A stretch of 64,000 bases of DNA from Meandrina meandrites (Eukaryota; Cnidaria; Anthozoa; Scleractinia; Meandrinidae). The notes beneath the pieces are model-generated. The model searched no databases. It was given only the letters and a program-made list of their open reading frames with translations, and had not been told where the DNA came from. The position numbers and the translations under genes are program-made. Location: assembly GCA_963693305.1 (NCBI GenBank), contig OY855914.1:16492899-16556898 (forward strand). The letters run 5' to 3'. The first letter of the stretch is position 1, and every line of letters begins with the position of its first letter. Below are positions 10,764-22,333 of the stretch, in pieces.

Positions 10764-11760
10764 CGGCAGGAAACAATATAGACCATGGTAGTAAAACCAG
10801 TCCAGTGAGTTGCATACAATATCTACATTGGAGAATAAGGTTTGGACCGGTCTAACAATTTTATATTCATTAAGATTCAGCATTGAGTGTGATATTACGA
10901 AATGTAAGTATTGTGATGTGAGTGAAAGAGAGTTCATGACTACCGGGCAACCGGCGAGATTTATGCGGGCGAGACTACAAGCAATAATGAAGTGGTGGTT
11001 GCAGTTTCACAGGCGACAATATAACAACTGAGTTGATGTTCGCGGGCGTAAATGGAAAATTTGTATGCAAATAAGATTTTTTTTGTCCTTAAACCGAACC
11101 AAGGTTTGAGAGTAGCGGACGTTTTACGCGTGATGTGTGTTAAAAGCAAACATTAGACCGTGGCGCGTGAAATTAGGGAGAAAAGAAGTGCGATTCGTTA
11201 ATTTTTGAGTTAATCTGCTGTTTCAAGTATACGTGGCACGTGAATTTGGCTAAAAGTTATGATTGTCCTGGGAGACACGTTCCTTGTGGTTTGGTCATTT
11301 TTTTTTTTTTTTTAATCGAGTGAAGAGGCTGTCGTTTCTTTTGCCCACTTCCTTACCGTGGCCCAGCCACGTGTCTTTCTATGTTAAATTCCTCTTTTGA
11401 CTTTGTTGTTGTTGCCCTCACCTTTGCTGGGCGACATCATTGAATTTTATTTTAGTATAATAGAAGTTATTTTGGCAGATTTTGTAATGAGGTGGCTATG
11501 GGCCTTAGAAAGCCATAGGATATTTCATTTCATATTATCAACAAGAGAGCATGCTATCTTGTATCAAGGCTACGAGCCTTTTGGTCATAGCCATCTTACA
11601 CCAGTGCATGGCTTTTTGTTTATTATATTGCTCAGCAAATACCAGATCACGGGATTTGAAGCGCTGAGCTTTATCATTTATTTTATGGAAAGGAGGAAGA
11701 CATAAGACATGTTTTTCGCCCGACTCTGGCTCGAGCCAGAAGCGAGGGATAAAATGAAGT
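10764..11760. other. Non-coding stretch
   Basis: Several frames of 60-100 codons (for example 11397-11705) show no recognisable domain and overlap frames on the other strand. A T run lies at about 11298-11314. Confidence 0.4.
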
Positions 11761-12833
11761 TTAAGAGTCTCTGACTGAGTAATCCGGGCAAAATCAAAAA
11801 ATGTCGGAAGAAGGGGGTCGGCCGATCTCCACCATATTTATGTTGCATACAGGTCTTACCCAACTAGTAACCATGGCAACATTTTTTTGTTGATTGACTT
11901 CATTGTTTCGGAGATCAGACCACCCCCCAAAAAAATTGCCCCAGTGGCGTAATAAAAGTTGTGATTTTGGGACAACTTTAGCAGTGTGTATCTCTGAACT
12001 TTTTCAAGCAACAGACTTAATTTTACATCAACATAACACTTATCCTTTGATGGTTTAAATGCATACAAGAAAAAATGTTTACTATACATCATTCAAGTTC
12101 TGCATGCAATCTTAGAAGGCATACAGTACTTCGCGACCTTTTCAAAAATCGCAAAACTAGGCATTTTAAAATTCATGTTTCGCGAGGGTCCGGGAAGATA
12201 CAAATATCAAACTAATTGCAAGTTACTCACCACATATAGGAGAATGTTTTAAGCCAGTGTTAAAATTGGGCCAGCGAATTTGAATTCTTTTAACGGTTCA
12301 CTGTTTTACCACTTCGACGACTTTCATTTACCCAAGCTAATCCTGCTACTCTCGATCAGTTGATCCAGATTTGGCCGTGTAAACGTCCCCTAACAGCTGT
12401 AAACAATCAATAACATTTTCTTGCTATTTCTGTTTACCCCGTAAAACATATTCACTTTGAGCGAGAGACAGAAATGCTGAAAAAGTACGGCTATTACGAT
12501 TATGCTGGAGATTGCGTGACAACAGTTGAACACGAAGGTTTCATCGTGGCCATCAAAGGACATCAAGCCAAAGCAAAATGTTTCCCGTTGATTAGAAGAA
12601 TGCTTTCTTTTATCCCTGAATACTTGATCTTGATTCCTAAAAAGCTTTCAAACATCCATAAATGGGCTGTGTGGGTCTTGTATAAGCTCGCCGGGAAGCT
12701 CGCTAGAAAGTCGGTACGGTAGGCACGGAATAAACTGGCACCGCTGATGTCACCTTCACAAGTTTGTTAAATGTTCAGCTATTCCCACTGACTTCTGTCG
12801 TCTCGAGGCTTTGTTATGGTTCGTTTATTCGTC
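11761..12833 (+). repeat. Left arm of a long inverted repeat pair
   Basis: 11761-12337 is a close reverse-complement match to 21128-21689 (start TTAAGAGTCTCTGACTGA, mirrored at 21672-21689). Weaker matches continue inward: the 12465-12600 region corresponds to about 20880-20975, and 12780-12833 to about 20680-20735. The two arms look like copies of one repeat family of about 1 kb, inserted or duplicated in opposite orientations about 8 kb apart. No terminal inverted repeat within one arm was found. Confidence 0.8.
12474..12722 (+). CDS. Hypothetical 82-aa ORF within a repeat copy
   Basis: An ATG-started frame of 82 codons encodes a Lys/Arg-rich protein with a hydrophobic segment (PLIRRMLSFIPEYLILIP at about residues 44-61). 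I do not recognise a family. It lies in the left inverted-repeat arm. The right arm carries a related stretch (shared GATTGCGTGACA and GGCCA(T/C)CAAAG words) that is broken in frame, giving GDCVT in both copies. This suggests that the repeat once had a coding segment, perhaps an exon of a transposon gene. No promoter or splice evidence is visible, and it could equally be a chance frame. Confidence 0.25.
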   Translation: MLKKYGYYDYAGDCVTTVEHEGFIVAIKGHQAKAKCFPLIRRMLSFIPEYLILIPKKLSNIHKWAVWVLYKLAGKLARKSVR

Positions 12834-13910
12834 AGACAAGGCCATGGAACTAAGTTGCAGAGGCAAATGATGTTTGCTTGGTAATTTCTTACATAAATTC
12901 CTAGTGCTTAGTAACCTGGCATGGAATGGACTTGCGGAAAACACCTGGAATCCGGGTAAGGAATGGCTCGATCTCCATCCAGTCTTGGAGTCCGGTGTGC
13001 CATTCTCCTCTCAAGGAACGCAGACCTACAAAACGGCTGGAAATCAAGCCTAGGGTAACGAACGATCAAGTTAAATAAGTTGGACTGGATTTTCAGTACA
13101 TCGTCAATTAGATTGGTCAGTACAAAACACAGACTATGGAATAAGGACTGTGCAGAAAAATGTTTTTCACCTGTTTTTTTATTTTTTTATTTTTTTTATT
13201 TATTTTTATGAAAATGTGTTTCAATGCACGATGTCTTTCAAATTCTCACGTGCCTATCGCGCGAGCCAGACATGATGAAATCAACATCAGGCAGTATAAC
13301 AAACACGCATAAAGCAGCGTGAAGGAGCTCAGGGAATCCTAGACTGACCTGTGGAGCAGCATTGAAATATTCGCTTCAGAAATGGAAATTTGAAGCGAGG
13401 AAAAAAATCAATTTGCCTGTTCCTCACCCTTGGGAAGAAGCTTTCGGCTGTTTTGACTGAAAGACAAGCTTACTTTTCCGAGTTACCTCAGAATTTTAAC
13501 CTTTTGGTTATCCTTTTATACTCAGTTCCCGTTAATTCGCATTTTAATATCATATCCGTATTTTATACCCCAGACCGTATTACATATACATAGTCAGATA
13601 AATCGCACTACTGAGAGTCAATCAGATTGCAAGGATCACCAGTGATTTCACGTGCGAAGATATCGATTTCGTCCCGTTTGCTGACGAGAATTTGCCATGT
13701 TTCAATGGTGAATGAGACAAAAGAAATCGATATTAAGTCGAAATATCTTCGGACCGTCCTCGGCAATCTTCGGGAATCTTCGGAAAATGTTAGGAAACAT
13801 TCGTATGACCATCGGACAACGTTTTGAAAATCATCGGAAATCTTCGGAAAATCGTAAAAAAAAACTCGTTATTAGTGTTATTAGTAGGTTAATAAAATAA
13901 ACAAAATAAT
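12834..13910. other. Non-coding stretch with a T/A-rich run and ATCTTCGG repeats
   Basis: A T-rich run with A interruptions lies at about 13174-13208. At 13742-13850 the words ATCTTCGG, ATCTTCGGGA and CATCGGA recur, as in a decayed minisatellite or MITE. Frames here have no domain. Confidence 0.4.
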
Positions 13911-14011
13911 ACATGGTTGCTTGGAGATATGAAATTTCTCTTCTCGTGTTCAACTCGATGTCTCACAGTTGAACACTCGAAGATAAATTTCATATCTCCG
14001 CGCAACCATGT
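13911..14011. repeat. Foldback (imperfect palindrome) of about 100 bp
   Basis: ACATGGTTGC at 13911 is mirrored by GCAACCATGT ending at 14011. The arms continue inward with GGAGATATGAAATTT against AAATTTCATATCTCC and GTGTTCAAC against GTTGAACAC. The arms are about 43 bp around a short spacer. This is consistent with a hairpin MITE. Confidence 0.75.
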
Positions 14012-14891
14012 AGTATCCTCTATTAGTTGAAGCTCATTTAAGCGCTCAACAAAAATATTTTCCATTGTAACTTGCAACCAATGCAATGATGTTTTAATCG
14101 GTGTGATTTAGCGCCTATGCTTTCCCACTTGGCTAGCAAGGACAGCAGGTTCCGGGAGAATAATATTTTTTTTACACCGGTAACAAAAAAATAATATGAC
14201 ATAAACCCCATAGGGTAGCGACTAGTAACGGCACGCTCTTTTCCTTCGATCCCACGCCCTGGATTCATTTGTCAATTTTAAAATCAAGGGGAAGCGATAT
14301 CTAAGCGATATCTATCTCTTCTACTTCCACCCTCTGTTTTTCTGATACATCACTTCTTTAGCCCAATAAGAAAAAAAAAAACAGAAAAACGCAGAAGAAA
14401 AAATAAACCACAAAACAAAAAACAACAGTTGGGGACTACAAAAACCGTTGGTTGTATTTACAAGGTGGTGGAATGAATAGATTTTGTAGATACGAAACTT
14501 ATATACGGAAATGCAAACATCAGCCATGATAGCTAGGTTAATGGAATTTCATGGACATAGTCCTTTTTGTTATTTCTTAGTCGTCGGTATGCAAACAGAC
14601 CAACCAATTAATAGACAGAGGATGTTAACGGTTGAAAGATGGCGATCGACAGAAAAATTAGGTTCACTGAAGCTGACATATAAAAATTGTTCACTAAGGT
14701 ACAAACATGAAGATGGAAACTTCACGACTTAAAACAATTCAAGGACTGTTTCTTGCAAAGTAGACCAAGGGCGAGATATTTAAGAAATTCCAGCCACCGA
14801 GTTGCAAGAGTTTGCGTATTAAAGGTTTGTGCTTTCGACTCGCTTCTCTAGTGTTTGTCTATATAATAAAAAGAACATTACACGTTGGCTA
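14012..14891. other. Non-coding stretch
   Basis: No recognisable gene. The sequence is AT-rich with an A-rich patch at about 14370-14425. Confidence 0.4.
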
Positions 14892-14976
14892 AGATATGAA
14901 TTTTACATTCTCATGACAAAACAATATCTCACTCGTGAGATGTTGTTTTTCCCACTAGAACATAAAATTCATATCT
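14892..14976. repeat. Second foldback of related type
   Basis: AGATATGAATTTTA at the left is mirrored by TAAAATTCATATCT at the right, with CATCTCAC/GTGAGATG-like matches near the centre. The arms are about 38 bp. The outer word (AGATATGAAWTTT) is shared with the 13911-14011 foldback, suggesting one family. Confidence 0.65.
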
Positions 14977-15185
14977 TTGCCCCATGGCGTTTGACACCGT
15001 TTGGCAGCAGTACAATGCGCGAAATGGCGTCATTGTTATCCTCACCAGATAGGATATGGAAAATACGCCACTACGGTTCCGGATGTAATTTCGTATACAT
15101 TTTATCAGTGTTCTATTTTCTAGTAAAACACTCGCATCTATGTTAATAATTAAGTGTACTTCTGTTAAAAGCCTCGTGCGTGTCG

Positions 15186-15215
15186 CCTGCGCGTTCCACT
15201 GGGGTGTCGGTAAAA

Positions 15216-15264
<49 letters not shown>

Positions 15265-15428
15265 AATTTTTTACCTTTTTTAAAAACATTCACCGATTCA
15301 GAGAAAATATAGATATAAACAAAATAGCCGGGAACTTGATCCTTTCATAAGTTCAAAAGTATAAAAGAAGAAATTTGTGGTCTAGCAGTGAAATTCTTAC
15401 AGCTTGGCGGATAGACTTCTGAGCGCTA
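15186..15428 (+). repeat. Dispersed repeat with (GGGGTC)8 array, left member of inner inverted pair
   Basis: The order is GTTCCACTGGGGTGTCGG, TAAAAC, eight GGGGTC units (15217-15264), a poly-T/A patch, then AATAGCCGGGAACTTGATCC and GTGGTCTAGCAG, ending with CTTCTGAGCGCTA. The same order occurs on the opposite strand at 18568-18957. The arrangement suggests a non-autonomous element carrying an expandable hexanucleotide. Confidence 0.7.
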
Positions 15429-18400
15429 CTTTGAAAGGGTTTCCGGAAATGTTTCGGGCGAGTGATCACTAAAGTGAACTGGCGAAAAATAAATTTTATT
15501 CCGCGGGCAAATCTCCTTAACAGGGCGCAAGTTAACTCTTTTGTAGCTTCAGGGTTTCGTCTCACTAAACGGTCCGCGTAAACACCGCAAAAATATAGGG
15601 TACATGCAGAACCTTTATGTTCGCCGAGCCGTGGAATGTATCGTGACATTCAGTCTGGCAGTGTCGGCTTTGTATAAAATTAACCTTTAGTTAAGATCTA
15701 TGGAACCGTTTAGTTTCATTCAGTTTCCAAACGCAAAAGCCTTGAAACTGAAGGTAAAGTCTCGCAGAATCTTTAAAATGTCTTTGTTGTGTAATAAAGG
15801 TAAATTTGACCGAGCTTCTGTAGTCTTTTGTGACCTTCTGTCGGCCGGTTAAACTTCATGATCGCTCATGCGAAACGTCATTTCAAACTTTGATATTGAC
15901 CGAAATCTTGGAAACGTCGGATGTTTTGATTTCGATCATCGCGTATCAATGCAAACCGTGGTAATTAAAAATGTATTCCCGCATTTTGGTCACACAAATT
16001 GGAGAGATGGCTAGATATACCTCCATTTGTATTTTAACAATATCTAAACAAAACAATTCTGCTTCCTTGTAAATATTTTTGAGCTATTTTTTTAAAAAAA
16101 ATAACTCTTAGTCGGCATGAAGACGTGTTTGGCTATTAAGTGGATGGTTGAGTGGATCATTCATGTATGTATTTCACACCAATCAGATTTGGGATTCTAT
16201 CAAGGACCAATCAAATTGCGGCTTGTATATATGGATCGTTTTTATGAATATTTGTTTTCGGTTCAAGATACGGCCATTTTTGTTTTGCTATAGATTCGAC
16301 CTTATTGGGCCGTGTTGGTCTGAAACCTCTATTACAAGTCTTGATTTTTATGTAGCTTTGGGTGAGAACATTGTGTGTGGGTTCTGAAAGCGAAAAGTGT
16401 TTGGAAATTTCATCGTGGTGAAGGTAATTCTCTTGGTTTACGGAATCAACTGGTTGAGTTGACGACACAATATGGGTATAGTATTTGTTGACCACGTTAT
16501 ATTAAAATGTATGATGTTTTGAGTAGAATAAATATGTATATTGAGAATAAATGTTGTGACTTCCATTTTTAATGTGAGTGTTGTGTATTTGCTGAACGTT
16601 TTGTTTTGGTCCCCAACTAACGCTGTTGTTTGTAAGGGCGAGTGTTAAAGATTTGAGATTCCAACCGCGCGGTGTTCTGGTGTTTAAACTGTTTTCTCTC
16701 GGTTAAAAGTATAGCATTAGTAGGAGCTTTGGCTAAGTAATAACACGAGTGACCACAAATCTCTCAAGGGTTTTCCCCCAAAGAATAACGTGATTGTAAT
16801 AGGTTGAGGCATGTGCGTTTATTTGGGTTCGAGAGTTGCCAAATAATAGGTATTTTAGTGAGGATGGAATGTGGCCGGAGGTTTGACGTTTCCTGCTTAA
16901 GAATAGTAGGACTTCACATTGGCGGTCATGAGTTATTTATTGTACTATCGTTTGAAAAGCTCGTGACGTGATGATGTTACAAGGGCACGTTTTGTCTCCT
17001 CTGCAAATATTAAATTAGGTATTTTGACAACGTGGTTGGATAGCACAGCAAGAGAAAATCATCATTTGTGCCGCGAGTTAGGGCCGTAGGAAGGTATAGT
17101 AGTCGTTGTGCGAGTCTCACATTTCAAGCTTCGCATTGATGGCTATCTTTAGTAGTACGGCGGTGCAATGCGGTTATTTCCGTATCAATGACGTAATGCT
17201 TGCAAGTGTTTACGTCGGCCAAATTTATTTTCTTCAGATCTCTGAACTCGCCTCGATGAAGCAGCCAAAAGATTCACTTCAACTGGCTAAACCGACAAGA
17301 AATGGTCGCAAAATTGCAAACAAATTAACGACTGTCGCTTCTGGCGAAATAAACATCCAAAGTAAACATAATCTTGTTTGTCACGTACCGAAAGTGAAAG
17401 CTGCAACGTCAGCGCATTCCATGGCTGACGCAATACCTTTTTAGCTTATTTAATATTCCCAACGCAAAGCGGTTGCAGTTACGTTTACTCATATGCAAAA
17501 GAAAAAGACAGCCAGCTTTTTGGTAGTCTCCTTTACAGCCGTTGTTTGGGCTCGTCACGCGAAAAACAACGGCTGAAAAGAAAACTAGCTCTTTGGATGT
17601 GCGGTCAAGCGTGTCACACAACTTCATCGACAGCTATTTTTAGCACGGCCGTGGGAATATCGGTACTGATGATGTTACGCTTACAAGTTAGGGCACGTTT
17701 CTGCTTCTGGTTGCGAAATTAATATTGTACCAGTCCAAGTAAAATCGTCACGTGGTTTGGCTGAAATGTACTGGTGACTAGAGTTGTTTATTTCTCGCGT
17801 TCGAAGAAAGAAAATTGTCCTTGCTTGCAGAAAAGTTTCTGTTTGATGAAAATAATGGAGCTATTTCAGAAACTCGAGAATACTTTGTTCTTGTTCCATC
17901 TGGCTATTCGTTTGCAATTTCTGGGTCAATTTGGCTTTCTTAGTGAGCGTGTTTGCGATTCTGTGATCATGTTTACGGTAAATGTTGTCAACAGTTTTCA
18001 ATCCATGTTTTGGTGTACTTAGCGGTTTTCTTTCGGCTTGGAATGAAAGGGGATGGATAGTTAAGCATCAAGGTAACCTTAAAAGTGACTAGGTACCAGA
18101 TATTTTTTCTGTTTACGTTTGAAGAAATTACTGACGTATTTTTTGTCTTCAACAGTATGGTTCGATCGATCGGTTGCACATCACAGTCATATTTACAAGG
18201 GAAAGCAGCCTACTTTTAGAACATTTGCAAAATTTCTTTTTAAATTGTTTTTGAGTTATTTTTGCAAAAGTAGCTCTTAGTCGGCGCGATGGACCGTGCA
18301 CATGAACCAACACAAATAGCTCAACCCATGAAATAAACCATCCCAACAGGACTAACACCCAGTTCTACCCCAAGCCTCCCAATCAATTGAAAAAAAATAA

Positions 18401-18567
18401 CTCCTGCACGCTTAGCGTGCCTATGTTTTTGGATACGAATGGTGGCTTTATTTTAACGATATAAACCTGAATTACTTTTCTCTTCCTACACAAACGCATC
18501 GGCATGTACAATATAATAAACCTGAAAAATGTCATCCTTCTATTGGCGAGGGAATATTCATTCGAGC
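15429..18567. other. Gene-poor stretch with short hairpins
   Basis: No ORF here carries a recognisable domain. Three hairpins stand out. GAGCTATTTTTTT...AATAACTC (16081-16107) and GAGTTATTTTTGC...AGTAGCTC (18253-18276) are each followed by TTAGTCGGC. CAGCCGTTGTTT...AAACAACGGCTG spans 17536-17575. The shared hairpin plus TTAGTCGGC suggests two copies of one repeat end. Confidence 0.4.
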
Positions 18568-18957
18568 TAGCGCTCAGAAGTCGGCAGCACAATATATCCG
18601 CCAAGCTGTTAGAATTTCACCTGTCACCTGCTAGACCACAGATTTCTTCTTTTATACTTTTGAACTTATGGAAGGATCAAGTTCCCGGCTATTTTGTGAA
18701 GGAGATGCTTTTTTCAACTCGAAATGCGCCACACGCAAATTTTTTTTTTTTTCGGATTCCGTGGATTTTTTTTTAAAAATTAAAAAATTGACCCCGGCCC
18801 CGGCCCCGACCCCGGCCCCGGCCCTGACCCCGGCCCCGGCCCCGGCCCTGGCCCCGGCCCCGGCCCCGGCCCCGGCCCCGGCCCCGGCCCCGGCCCCGGC
18901 CCCGGCCCCGGCCCCGGCCCCGAGTCGGCGTTTTACCGACACCCGTTCCACTGAGCC
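18568..18957 (-). repeat. Dispersed repeat with (GGGGCC)n array, right member of inner inverted pair
   Basis: Reverse-complement counterpart of 15186-15428, with an extra stretch between the array and the GGGAACTTGATCC block. The hexanucleotide array spans 18791-18921 (about 22 units, mostly GGGGCC on the minus strand with a few GGGGTC). It should form G-quadruplexes. The Gly-Ala and Gly-Arg frames on the minus strand and the Pro-Ala frame on the plus strand are artefacts of the array. Confidence 0.75.
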
Positions 18958-20671
18958 CAAATGAACGACAATACAGTGTACCCACTAACGTTTTCCTTGC
19001 AGCTAAAGAGAGGAATTGACACCGCATTCCTGTTATCTGTTTTGACACCTCCACGGATCTGGAGTCAGCTCAGAGTGAACCACAGTCGAAAATCAGCAAG
19101 CCTTCTCTACGTTACTGACTACTCACTGCCTTCCGTTAGATGGAAAACGTAGCCAATTAAAGTAACAAAACAGAGCAGCGAAATTTGCAGTATGGACATT
19201 CCGCTTTGGAATTGCAAAAAAACTGTCTAAACACCTGTGAAACTCACCAGTGACGCAAAGCAAAGAACAAAGAACTTCGAAACAATACAGAGTAGGAAAA
19301 CAAGAACTCTAAAACAAAAAAAAAATGTCCCCGGGGGGGGGGGGGGGGGGGTGGTACTCCTTTAATTTTACTACGGGGGTGAGCCGCTGACTCCCTAAGA
19401 CTCTTGACCTGTTCCAGAGTAAAAATGATGAATTTGCAACCCTGTTCCAGAGAAAAATTGCAGAAAAGGTACCCTGTTCCAGACTTGAAGCAAAGCAATT
19501 AATGCGTACGTGATCCAGAGTGAAATCGGAGCGACTTTTAATAGTTAAATGAACATTTATTTAACTCAACTGTTTAATGAATAACTGGTTAATGTACTGG
19601 TTAAATAGGTTACAGAAATGCGAGACAAGATCGATAACGTACGTGACGTGACCTATCACGCAACGAAAATGGCCTTTTTTGTGGAATACCACGGGAAACA
19701 GCAGATATCACAAAGCAAGCGACGGAGGGGAGCGGAGTTAGCTATACTAGACCGTGGTTAATCACAGGCTTTTACATCTAGGTATGGAACCCGATCAGGG
19801 ACGAATGTGAACTTTGATATATTCTATTTTTTAGGTAAAGTAGATACTGTAAATTACTTGCATCCGCGTTGTGAGCGACAGCTGTTGTAAACACGTACCC
19901 GACTTGTTGCTCATTTGTCAATTCCATGAAGGAAATTAATTTTTTGTTAATGGAGGTCGTCAGACGATTGTCAGACGTCAAAGTGGCATTCATGTTTCTA
20001 CTAAACGCCAAGGAACCAAAAATATTCTACAAACTATTCGGATACATTTGTCAGTGAAGCCATTTCTAGGGAAACAAATTAAAAAAGCACTTTTCCAACT
20101 TGTTAACACCTGTACCTTGCCTTATTATCTTCTTGAAGCCAGACAAAATGTCTTCTTCCCACGATGAAATATACACGCTTTTCTCAGATTTAGGTAATTG
20201 AATTATCACTCCATCACGAATGTTGCGAAGCAGTTAGATGATGGCAAAAACAAAAGAAGCTTTACCATCGCTCACAAATATTAGGGTAGCCGCACACGTG
20301 CTAAAAATCCCTTATAAAAAGCTAGGTATCGCCGTGTGTAAAGTCGGGACTTTATAGAAAACTCTTCCTAGGGTTCTTCGTAACAATGAGACGGACTGGG
20401 ATCTGACTACGATGTATGGCGAGCGAATGAAAGACAACGTGTGCAGAAGAAAAAACAAGATAAACAACAGAACACGAATTTTCGAAAACGTTAGAAATTG
20501 TTATTGGTATTTGAATTTTCCTAACAAGCCTCCCTCGCCCAGTCGAAGTAACACCAAACGACCCCCTCCCCACCCCCTACCTTTCTGATACCCAGTCCAC
20601 TCGCAAGGTTTCATGTTGTGAACCGTCCCGACGAAGTTCATTTTGCAGTCATTTTGCCAACGGGTGAAATT
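18958..20671. other. Gene-poor stretch with a poly-G tract and CCCTGTTCCAGA repeats
   Basis: A poly-G tract lies at about 19334-19352. It is followed by an element-like stretch in which CTGTTCCAGA recurs three times (about 19409, 19440, 19472). I recognise this style as a common coral interspersed repeat, but I cannot define its ends. The remaining frames show no domain. Confidence 0.4.
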
Positions 20672-21689
20672 GTACGACGAATAAACGGACTAAAACCAAG
20701 CCTCAAAAGGTGACGGAAGTCAGTGGAAATGTCCGTACATTTTACATACCAACGACAGTCTTACACGGAGATCAACATTATTTTATCTGCTGTCTACTGG
20801 ATTTGGAACTAGCCTATAGGATATCTTAAAGCTATTTATGAGTTTGGATCACGTATTCAAGAAGAAAAGATAGCATTCTGTTCATCTACGTGGACGCTTT
20901 GGCTTTGGTGGCCATGCTGAAAGAAACGTGTTGATCTGGTGTCACGCAATCCCCAGTATACATTTACTTGTCTCTCGTTTGAAATAAATGCGTTCTTCAG
21001 CGAAATCATAAATGATATGACAAGAAGCCATACCTGTTGGTTGTTCATACCTTTCAGGGACGCTTTCAAGGCGAAAGTCGGATAATACGATCGACAGCAG
21101 CATGGAAGCCGTAAATGTTCAGAATTTGCTTGGGTAAATGAAAGTCGTCGAAGTGGTAAAACAGTGAACCGTTAAAAGAATTCAAATTCGCTGGCCCAAT
21201 TTTAACACTGGCTTAAAACACTCTCCTATATGTGGTGAGTAACTTGCAAATAGTTTGATATTTGTATCTTCCCGGACCCTCGAGAAACATGAATTTTAAA
21301 ATGCCTAGTTTTGCGATTTTTGAAAACGTCGCAAAGTATGCCTTCTAAGATTGCATGCAGAACTTGAATGATGTATAGTAAACATTTTTTCTTGTATGCA
21401 TTTAAACCATCAAAGGATAAGTGTTATGTTGATGTAAAATTAAATCTGTTACTTGAAAACGTTCCGAGATACATACTGCTAAAGATGGCCCCAAATCACA
21501 ACTTTTGTCACGCCATTGAGGCAATTTTTGGGGGGGTGGTCTGATCTCCGAGACAATGAAGTCAATCAACAAAAAATGTTGCCATGGTTACTAGTTGGGT
21601 AAGACCCGGTATGCAACATAAATATGGTGGAGATCGGCCGACCCCCTTCTTCCGACCCCTGCCCGGATTATTCAGTCATAGACTCTTAA
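20672..21689 (-). repeat. Right arm of the long inverted repeat pair
   Basis: Reverse-complement counterpart of 11761-12833. The 21128-21689 part aligns almost throughout with 12337-11761. The inner part (20672-21127) aligns only in patches, with indels between them. Confidence 0.8.
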
Positions 21690-22190
21690 GAAGGGCCAAA
21701 ACATATTTACGCCCAAGGACATCAACTCTATTACTATTAAAATAATTTCATAGGGCATTGAGAAAAAGGAATCAAAAACAGTAAGCGATATCCTTTACAC
21801 AACCGCTTCCCAGTCGGCGTTTATTTTGATCGTAAACCAGACTCATCAGTTAACAAAACTTGACAGGGAGTGATAATTTGAAGGAGTTCGAGTGTGGACC
21901 AGCTGGAGATAACAAAAATAAAAAGTTAAAACAAAGTACATTGTAACTAGCTCTAAGTTAAGCCCTATCTCATTTTAAAGCACGACTGAACAAAATCAAT
22001 TTTAAATATTTTTCACAGAATTCCAGAAATGTTTGATTCTGCTAAAATCAGCCCTTCACTAAAAAGCTTAACAATGAATTACTCAGAATGGAAATACTAA
22101 AATTGCAGTCAGCGATAGACATTACAATGTAAATTATTGTTTTTGACACTGACTTGTTCTAACGTTCGAAACAACGTTAATAAAACTTTC
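21690..22190. other. Non-coding stretch
   Basis: AT-rich with no ORF. Probably ancient flank or the 3' tail of the Penelope fragment that follows on the minus strand. Confidence 0.4.
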
Positions 22191-22191
22191 A

Positions 22192-22226
22192 AGACGTTTC
22201 GACCAAAAAACTTAGGCCTTCATCGG
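22192..22226 (-). ncRNA. Hammerhead-ribozyme-like motif of a Penelope-like element
   Basis: On the minus strand CCGATGA is followed by AGGCC, a T-rich loop, GGTC (stem II, with one G-T pair) and GAAACGTC. This is the hammerhead core order CUGAUGA / stem II / GAAA / NUH with a tiny stem III. It carries one change (CC for CU), so activity is doubtful. Hammerhead motifs of this form are known from the terminal repeats of Penelope-like elements, and this one sits about 110 nt downstream of a Penelope ORF end. Confidence 0.5.
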
Positions 22227-22333
22227 TTTTGTTTTTAAAAAGCCAACTGAGTGAGGGCTTTTCTAAAGGTTCACAATTCTGCGCGTGCTACGCTAGCAAA
22301 GACATGGACATAACGAACGACCACTGCGCACGA

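Noticed and set aside
17106..17444. 112-codon plus-strand ORF
   Set aside because: No domain, no splice or repeat support, and composition like the surrounding non-coding DNA.
18652..19054. Long Gly-Ala, Gly-Arg and Pro-Ala open frames on both strands
   Set aside because: They are translations of the GGGGCC array in several frames; nothing outside the array looks coding.
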